A stretch of 10,689 bases of DNA from Litoreibacter sp. (GTDB lineage Bacteria > Pseudomonadota > Alphaproteobacteria > Rhodobacterales > Rhodobacteraceae), in NCBI GenBank assembly GCA_013042765.1, contig JABDPP010000131.1, positions 1 through 10,689 of the forward strand, written 5' to 3'. The position numbers were made by a program, and so were the translations under genes. Within the stretch, counting starts at the first letter, position 1. Each line of letters opens with the position of its first letter. Below the pieces are notes generated by a model, which was not told the DNA's origin, ran no database searches, and saw only the letters and a list, made by a program, of their open reading frames with translations. Positions 6,251 to 10,689 of the stretch are shown piece by piece.

Positions 6251-7200
6251 AATGCAATATCCTTATGCTGAGAGGTCTGGCGCAGCGCGCTGATAAGGTG
6301 GTTTGCGACCCCGATCGCGATCGCCTGCGGGTGTTTGCCAAGGGCCGGATCGCCGATCGGGCAGGTGATGCGCCGGATCTGCGCGTCGCTGTGGCCGAGG
6401 TCGGAAAGCCGCTTGCGGAAACGTGCCCATTTGGTGGCCGATCCGATCAGGCCGACGCTGGCAAACCCGTGACCGAGCAGCCCGTGGCACAGTTCCAGAT
6501 CCAGCGCGTGGGAATAGGTCAGTACTAGATGATGCGCGTTTTGTGGTGCATGACGGACCGCATCGGCCGGCTGCGCTGCGGGCAAGATGGTGACGCCGTC
6601 CGGCGGGTCTTCGGGAAACCGCTCCGGCGCAGTGTCGATCCAGGTGATCGCGAAATCGGGCAGGGGGGCGAGCACATCCACAAGGGCGCGCCCGACATGG
6701 CCTGCGCCAAAAATCCACAGCGGCGTGGTTTCGGTCGCAAAAGGCTCGATCAGCCACCCCTTGTCGAGCCGCGTCTCGATCGTGGCGCCGCTGCTGCGCG
6801 CCGCGCTCAACGTCCGCGTGACCGAGAGCGGTTGCGGGCCTGCCCCGGTGATGGCGCGGGCGAAGGCCAGCTCCCCCTCGGGGATCGCGTCAACCTGCCC
6901 GGCTGCAAAAACCTCTGTCACAAGGCTGACCGCGCCGCCGCAGCACTGGCCCAAAGCCGGCCCCAGCGGCACTTTCGCGACCTGCGCCGCGCCCGGCTCT
7001 GCCAGCATCCGGCGCGCGGTCTGTACCGCGTCCCATTCCAATGCACCGCCGCCAATCGTGCCCGACTGGCCCGCTGCCCAGACGAACATGCTGGCGCCGG
7101 TCTCGCGCGGCACCGATCCGGCGATATCCGCGACCACGACCCGCGCCACCGTGCCATGGTGCGCAACAATACGGCTCAACGTGGCGAGATCGAAACTCAT
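6247..7200 (-). CDS. xdhC: Xanthine dehydrogenase maturation factor XdhC
   Basis: The molybdenum-cofactor chaperone for xanthine dehydrogenase. In R. capsulatus XdhC binds the cofactor, promotes its sulfuration and hands it to XdhB; it is not part of the final enzyme. The protein is 317 aa. Seen: an N-terminal XdhC/CoxI domain with DIAGSVPRETGASMFV (25-40), GTIGGGALEW (47-56) and LGQCCGG (83-89), the conserved cysteine motif. A C-terminal Rossmann-like domain opens with LWIFGAGHVGRAL; its GAGHVG is at 165-170, and ITWIDTAPERFP follows. The open frame extends 36 codons upstream into xdhB. I chose the ATG at 7200 because it overlaps the xdhB stop as ATGA, has GAGG seven bases upstream and begins where the family usually begins. 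It sits between xdhB and the transporter genes. The name is secure from motifs plus position directly after xdhAB. Confidence 0.95.
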   Translation of the reverse strand: MSFDLATLSRIVAHHGTVARVVVADIAGSVPRETGASMFVWAAGQSGTIGGGALEWDAVQTARRMLAEPGAAQVAKVPLGPALGQCCGGAVSLVTEVFAAGQVDAIPEGELAFARAITGAGPQPLSVTRTLSAARSSGATIETRLDKGWLIEPFATETTPLWIFGAGHVGRALVDVLAPLPDFAITWIDTAPERFPEDPPDGVTILPAAQPADAVRHAPQNAHHLVLTYSHALDLELCHGLLGHGFASVGLIGSATKWARFRKRLSDLGHSDAQIRRITCPIGDPALGKHPQAIAIGVANHLISALRQTSQHKDIAL

Positions 7201-9479
7201 GCCGACACCTCGCCCACGGCCCGCAAGACCCGCTCCGCCGTGGCCGGCGCATCGAGCGCAGGATAATGAGCACCGCAGGACGACACCGCGTCCGACAGCG
7301 CCAGCCATGCCGAAATGCCCAGCATGAAAGGCGGCTCGCCCACCGCTTTCGAGCGGTAGATCGTTTCCTCCCGGTTGGCCGCGTGCCAGAGCGCCACGTT
7401 GAATACATCGGGCCGGTCAGAGGCGGCGGGGATCTTGTAGGTCGACGGCGCATGGGTCTTGAGCCCACCGCGCGCGTCCCAGACCAGCTCCTCGGTGGTC
7501 AGCCAGCCCGCGCCCTGCACATAACCGCCCTCCACCTGCCCGATATCAAGCGCCGGGTTCAGCGACGCGCCCGCGTCATGCAGAATATCGGCGCGCAGCA
7601 GCCGGTTCTCGCCGGTCAGCGTGTCGACCACCACCTCGCTGACGGCCGCCCCGTAGGCGAAGTAGAAAAACGGCCGCCCCTGACCCTTGATCCGGTCCCA
7701 TGCCACTTTCGGCGTGGCGTAAAACCCCGTCGCACTCAGGCTGACCCGGTGCGTGTAGGCCAGATTGACGGCTTCGGCAAAGCGCAGCGTTTTCGCGCCG
7801 ATCTCGACAAATCCGCCGATAAACCGCACATCTCCCGGATTTTGTCGGTAATATTCTGCGAGAAATATCGCGATGCGCGCCTTGATCGTGTCGCAGGCCG
7901 CCTGCACCGCCAAGCCGTTCAGGTCAGTTCCCGACGAGGCCGCCGTGGCGGAGGTGTTGGGCACCTTGCCGGTATCGGTCGCGGTGATCTTAACCGCATC
8001 GAGCGGCTGTCCGAACGCCGCCGCGGCCACCTGCGCGACCTTGGTGAAGAGCCCCTGTCCCATTTCGGTGCCACCATGGTTGAGATGGATCGAGCCGTCC
8101 TGATAGACATGCACCAACGCCCCCGCCTGATTGAGATGGGTCAGCGTAAAGGAAATCCCGAACTTGACCGGGCTGAAGGCGATGCCGCGCTTGAGCACCG
8201 GATTGGCGGCATTCCAGCGCTCGATCGCCTCGCGCCGGGCGTGATAATCCGAACTGGCCACCAGCGCATCAGTCATCTCGTTGAGGATGAAATCCTCGAC
8301 CTCCATCCCGTAGGGCGTGGTCTGGTGCACCTGCCCCGGGGCGGCGTAGTAATTGACCCGCCGCACGGCCAGCGGATCCTGACCGAGCGTATGTGCGATG
8401 TGATCCATCACCCGCTCGATACCCACCATGCCCTGCGGTCCGCCAAAGCCGCGAAACGCGGTGGCCGACTGGGTGTTGGTCTTCAACCGGTGCGATACGA
8501 TATGCGCATGCTCAAGGTGATAGGCATTGTCGGCATGCAGCATCGCGCGGTCGGCCACCGGCAGGCTGAGATCCTGCGCCCAGCCGCAGCGGGCATATTG
8601 CTCAAAGCTGACGCCCAGAACGCGGCCTTCCGCGTCGAAACCGGCCTCGTAGTCGATCCGGAAATCATGCCGTTTGCCGGTGATCTGGAAATCATCGTCG
8701 CGGTCATAGCGCATCTTGCAGGGCCGTCCGGTCAGACGCGCCGCCACCGCGCAGGAGACGCATAACGCATTGCCCTGGCTTTCTTTTCCGCCGAACCCGC
8801 CGCCCATCCGGCGCACTTCGACCCGCACGGCATGCATCGCCACGCCCAGCGCTTCGGCGACCTTGTGCTGGATCTCGGTCGGGTGCTGGGAGGAGGCCTG
8901 CACCACCATGTCGCCGCCTTCCTGCGGCAGGGCGAGCGCGGCCTGTCCTTCGAGGTAGAAATGCTCCTGCGCGCCCAGTTCCAGCTTGCCGGAGACCTTG
9001 TACGGTGCTGCGTCTATGGCCTTGGCCGCATCGCCTTTGGCATAGATGCGTGGGCCGTCTTCGAACCGGCTGTCGGCGGCCAGTGCCTCGTCGATCGTCA
9101 GGATCGGCATCTTTTCGGCGTATTCCACCTGCCCCAGCCGCGCGGCCTTGCGGGCCAGCAGGTGCGATGTGGCCACGACCAGAAAGACCGGCTGACCGAG
9201 GTAATGCACCTCGCCCATCGCGAGGCAGGGCTCGTCATGGGCCGAGGGCGAGACATCATTGGCAAAGGGCATATCCGCGGGTGTCAGCACCGCGACCACG
9301 CCTTCAGCGGCGCGCACCTGTGACAGGTCCATTCCCGTGATCGTGCCGCGCGCCACGGTGCTGGTGCCAAAGGCCAGATGCAGCGTGCCTTCCGGCGCCG
9401 GAATGTCATCGACATAGCGCGCCTGACCGGTGACATGCAGCCGGGCCGCGTCATGGGGCGTGCTCTGGTGGATCGTCAT
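7197..9479 (-). CDS. xdhB: Xanthine dehydrogenase, molybdenum-binding subunit XdhB
   Basis: The catalytic subunit that hydroxylates hypoxanthine to xanthine and xanthine to urate at the molybdenum centre; 760 aa, close to R. capsulatus XdhB (about 777). Seen: [13 protein letters not shown] (15-27), [56 protein letters not shown] and KAVGEPPF. Active-site positions known from the bovine and R. capsulatus enzymes map cleanly: Gln198 and Glu233 (GGKE), Arg311 (DRAMLH), Phe345 (RGFGG) and the catalytic base Glu715 (VGEPPF). The first four are one residue off the R. capsulatus numbers as I recall them. This separates a true xanthine dehydrogenase from related aldehyde oxidases and CO dehydrogenases, which differ at several of these positions. 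The frame stays open far into xdhA, but the ATG at 9479 is right: GGAGG lies seven bases upstream and the start overlaps the xdhA stop as ATGA. Confidence 0.97.
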   Translation of the reverse strand: MTIHQSTPHDAARLHVTGQARYVDDIPAPEGTLHLAFGTSTVARGTITGMDLSQVRAAEGVVAVLTPADMPFANDVSPSAHDEPCLAMGEVHYLGQPVFLVVATSHLLARKAARLGQVEYAEKMPILTIDEALAADSRFEDGPRIYAKGDAAKAIDAAPYKVSGKLELGAQEHFYLEGQAALALPQEGGDMVVQASSQHPTEIQHKVAEALGVAMHAVRVEVRRMGGGFGGKESQGNALCVSCAVAARLTGRPCKMRYDRDDDFQITGKRHDFRIDYEAGFDAEGRVLGVSFEQYARCGWAQDLSLPVADRAMLHADNAYHLEHAHIVSHRLKTNTQSATAFRGFGGPQGMVGIERVMDHIAHTLGQDPLAVRRVNYYAAPGQVHQTTPYGMEVEDFILNEMTDALVASSDYHARREAIERWNAANPVLKRGIAFSPVKFGISFTLTHLNQAGALVHVYQDGSIHLNHGGTEMGQGLFTKVAQVAAAAFGQPLDAVKITATDTGKVPNTSATAASSGTDLNGLAVQAACDTIKARIAIFLAEYYRQNPGDVRFIGGFVEIGAKTLRFAEAVNLAYTHRVSLSATGFYATPKVAWDRIKGQGRPFFYFAYGAAVSEVVVDTLTGENRLLRADILHDAGASLNPALDIGQVEGGYVQGAGWLTTEELVWDARGGLKTHAPSTYKIPAASDRPDVFNVALWHAANREETIYRSKAVGEPPFMLGISAWLALSDAVSSCGAHYPALDAPATAERVLRAVGEVSA

Positions 9480-10689
9480 GGCGTCACCTCCAGCACGTTC
9501 ACCGCCGCGCCCGCATCCTCGTGGAAATAGCGCAGCAACATGTTGCGCGCCGCCTCCAGACGATATTCGGCCGAGGCGCGCATATCGCTCATCGGGGAAA
9601 AATCTTCGGCAAAGGCGGGCAGAGCTGCTGTGACCGTTTCCTCGGACCATCTTTGCCCGATCAGCTCGGCTTCCACGTTTGCAGCCCGTTTCGGGGTGCC
9701 GGCCATGCCCCCAAAGGCGATCCTGACCCGCGTTACAACGCCGTGCGCCACGGTGATCGAAAAGCAGCCGCACACGGCAGAAATATCCTGATCGAACCGT
9801 TTCGACAGTTTGTAGCACCGCAGGCGGTCCGGCTGGAGAGGGAAGCTGACGGCCTCGATAAATTCGCCCTCGGCGCGGTCCTGCTTGCCATATTCGATGA
9901 AGAACTCTTCCAGCGGCAGGTTCCGGCGGTCCCGCCCGCGACGCAGATGCAGCGTCGCGCCAAGCGCGATCAGCGCTGGCGGGCTGTCCCCGATGGGCGA
10001 TCCGTTGGCGATATTGCCTCCGATCGTGGCTGCGTTGCGCACCTGAACCGACCCGTAACGGCGGATCAGCTCGCCAAAGCTCGGATGCAGCGGGGCCAGC
10101 GCTTCGCGCACCGCATTCATGTTGCAGACGGCCCCGATCCGAATGGTTTCCAACCCGATCTCGATCTGTTGCAGGTCGGCGCAGCGGCCAAGGAACGCAA
10201 CCTCGCCCAGATCCCGCAGCTGCTTGGTCACCCAAAGGCCGACATCCGTGGCACCGGCAACCAGCGTCGCGTCGGGGTGGTCGACATACCAGCCGGCAAG
10301 CTCGTTGCTGCTTTCGGGCAGCAGGAAAGACGGCGGAAGGACGATATCGAGCGCACTCAGATCCTCCTCCATCCAACCCGGAACGGATGCGGATTTCGCG
10401 GCCTCTGCCGCCCGAATGATCGGCGCGTAGCCGGTGCAGCGGCACAGGTTGCCGGCAAGCTGGTCGTCGTGATCCGTGGCACCGTTGGCATGGGCGGCAG
10501 CCATCGTGGTGATGAAACCCGGTGTGCAGAAGCCGCATTGCGAGCCGTGATGTCTTACCATCGCGTCCTGTACCGGGTGCAGCGTCCCGTCAGGCGCACA
10601 GACCCCTTCGACCGTGCGCACCGCTTTTCCGTGAAGCTGGGGCAGGAACAGGATGCAGGCGTTCATCGCGCGTGCCACCCCGTCGGGCC
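9476..10689 (-). CDS. xdhA: Xanthine dehydrogenase, iron-sulfur/FAD subunit XdhA (5' end outside window)
   Basis: The electron-transfer subunit that carries two [2Fe-2S] clusters and FAD and passes electrons from XdhB to NAD+. 403 complete codons are visible; the R. capsulatus protein is about 462 aa, so some 60 N-terminal residues with the first three ligands of the ferredoxin-type cluster are missing. Counting from the first full codon (10687), Cys11 in MNACILFLP is the fourth ligand of that cluster. Cys51 and Cys54 ([10 protein letters not shown]) with Cys82 and Cys84 (GNLCRCTGY) bind the second cluster. The FAD domain follows with [26 protein letters not shown] and [19 protein letters not shown]. 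The C-terminal part ([13 protein letters not shown], then [19 protein letters not shown]) matches the CO-dehydrogenase flavoprotein C-terminal domain. Internal GTG and ATG codons near 10678 and 10666 are not starts, because cluster-binding sequence continues upstream. The gene heads the visible operon; its promoter is not in the window. Confidence 0.97.
   Translation of the reverse strand, partial: PDGVARAMNACILFLPQLHGKAVRTVEGVCAPDGTLHPVQDAMVRHHGSQCGFCTPGFITTMAAAHANGATDHDDQLAGNLCRCTGYAPIIRAAEAAKSASVPGWMEEDLSALDIVLPPSFLLPESSNELAGWYVDHPDATLVAGATDVGLWVTKQLRDLGEVAFLGRCADLQQIEIGLETIRIGAVCNMNAVREALAPLHPSFGELIRRYGSVQVRNAATIGGNIANGSPIGDSPPALIALGATLHLRRGRDRRNLPLEEFFIEYGKQDRAEGEFIEAVSFPLQPDRLRCYKLSKRFDQDISAVCGCFSITVAHGVVTRVRIAFGGMAGTPKRAANVEAELIGQRWSEETVTAALPAFAEDFSPMSDMRASAEYRLEAARNMLLRYFHEDAGAAVNVLEVTP
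9487..9491 (-). promoter_or_regulatory. Ribosome binding site of xdhB
   Basis: GGAGG on the minus strand, within the last codons of xdhA and seven bases before the ATG at 9479. It decides the xdhB start against the much longer open frame, which continues through xdhA in another reading frame. Confidence 0.8.

Noticed and set aside
7041..8765. Open frame of 574 codons on the plus strand, opposite xdhB and xdhC
   Set aside because: It lies fully antisense to two genes with clear catalytic motifs. The translation is rich in Arg, Gly, His and Pro with no recognisable domain, as expected for shadow frames in G+C-rich coding DNA.
9480..10538. Upstream extension of the xdhB frame to 1113 codons, which could suggest an XdhA-XdhB fusion or an extra domain
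   Set aside because: The extension is out of frame with the real xdhA coding sequence and is Arg/Cys-rich without motifs. xdhB has a strong ribosome binding site and an ATG that overlaps the xdhA stop.

Overview
The window reads as one chromosomal stretch of an alphaproteobacterium, most likely Rhodobacteraceae (Rhodobacter/Roseobacter group). The base composition is high in G+C. The xanthine dehydrogenase is split into XdhA and XdhB, and its active-site residues fall at almost the same positions as I recall for the Rhodobacter capsulatus enzyme. Every gene I accept is on the minus strand, so transcription runs from the right end of the window to the left. Assignments rest on motifs and remembered family features; no database search was possible.

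Right to left, the main unit is: xdhA (5' end outside the window), xdhB, xdhC, a double-domain ABC ATPase, two ABC permeases and a BMP-family periplasmic binding protein. Junctions are very tight: ATGA overlap (xdhA/xdhB), ATGA overlap (xdhB/xdhC), GTGA overlap (xdhC/ATPase), 36 bases (ATPase/permease 1), TGATG overlap (permease 1/permease 2) and 37 bases (permease 2/binding protein). A strong intrinsic terminator at 1469-1497 closes the unit. The simple reading is a purine salvage and catabolism operon: the importer brings in a purine base or nucleoside, XdhAB oxidises hypoxanthine/xanthine to urate, and XdhC matures the molybdenum cofactor for XdhB.

Left of the terminator is a second, probably separate unit: an aldo/keto reductase, then a FAD-dependent oxidoreductase of the DAO (D-amino-acid oxidase-like) superfamily, overlapping by four bases (TTGA). 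The oxidoreductase runs off the left end. Its N-terminal half resembles bacterial D-arginine dehydrogenase. The substrates of this pair cannot be fixed from the sequence.

No stretch over 300 bases lacks a gene. The largest gap is about 122 bases (1401-1522), which holds the terminator. I found no tRNA, rRNA, insertion sequence, CRISPR array, tandem repeat or transcriptional regulator. The region looks like ordinary, well-kept metabolic DNA, and I saw no convincing sign of an undescribed system. The points most worth a second look are the transport-plus-oxidation operon, the asymmetric ATPase, the altered active-site position in the oxidoreductase, and the unclear start and promoter of the aldo/keto reductase.
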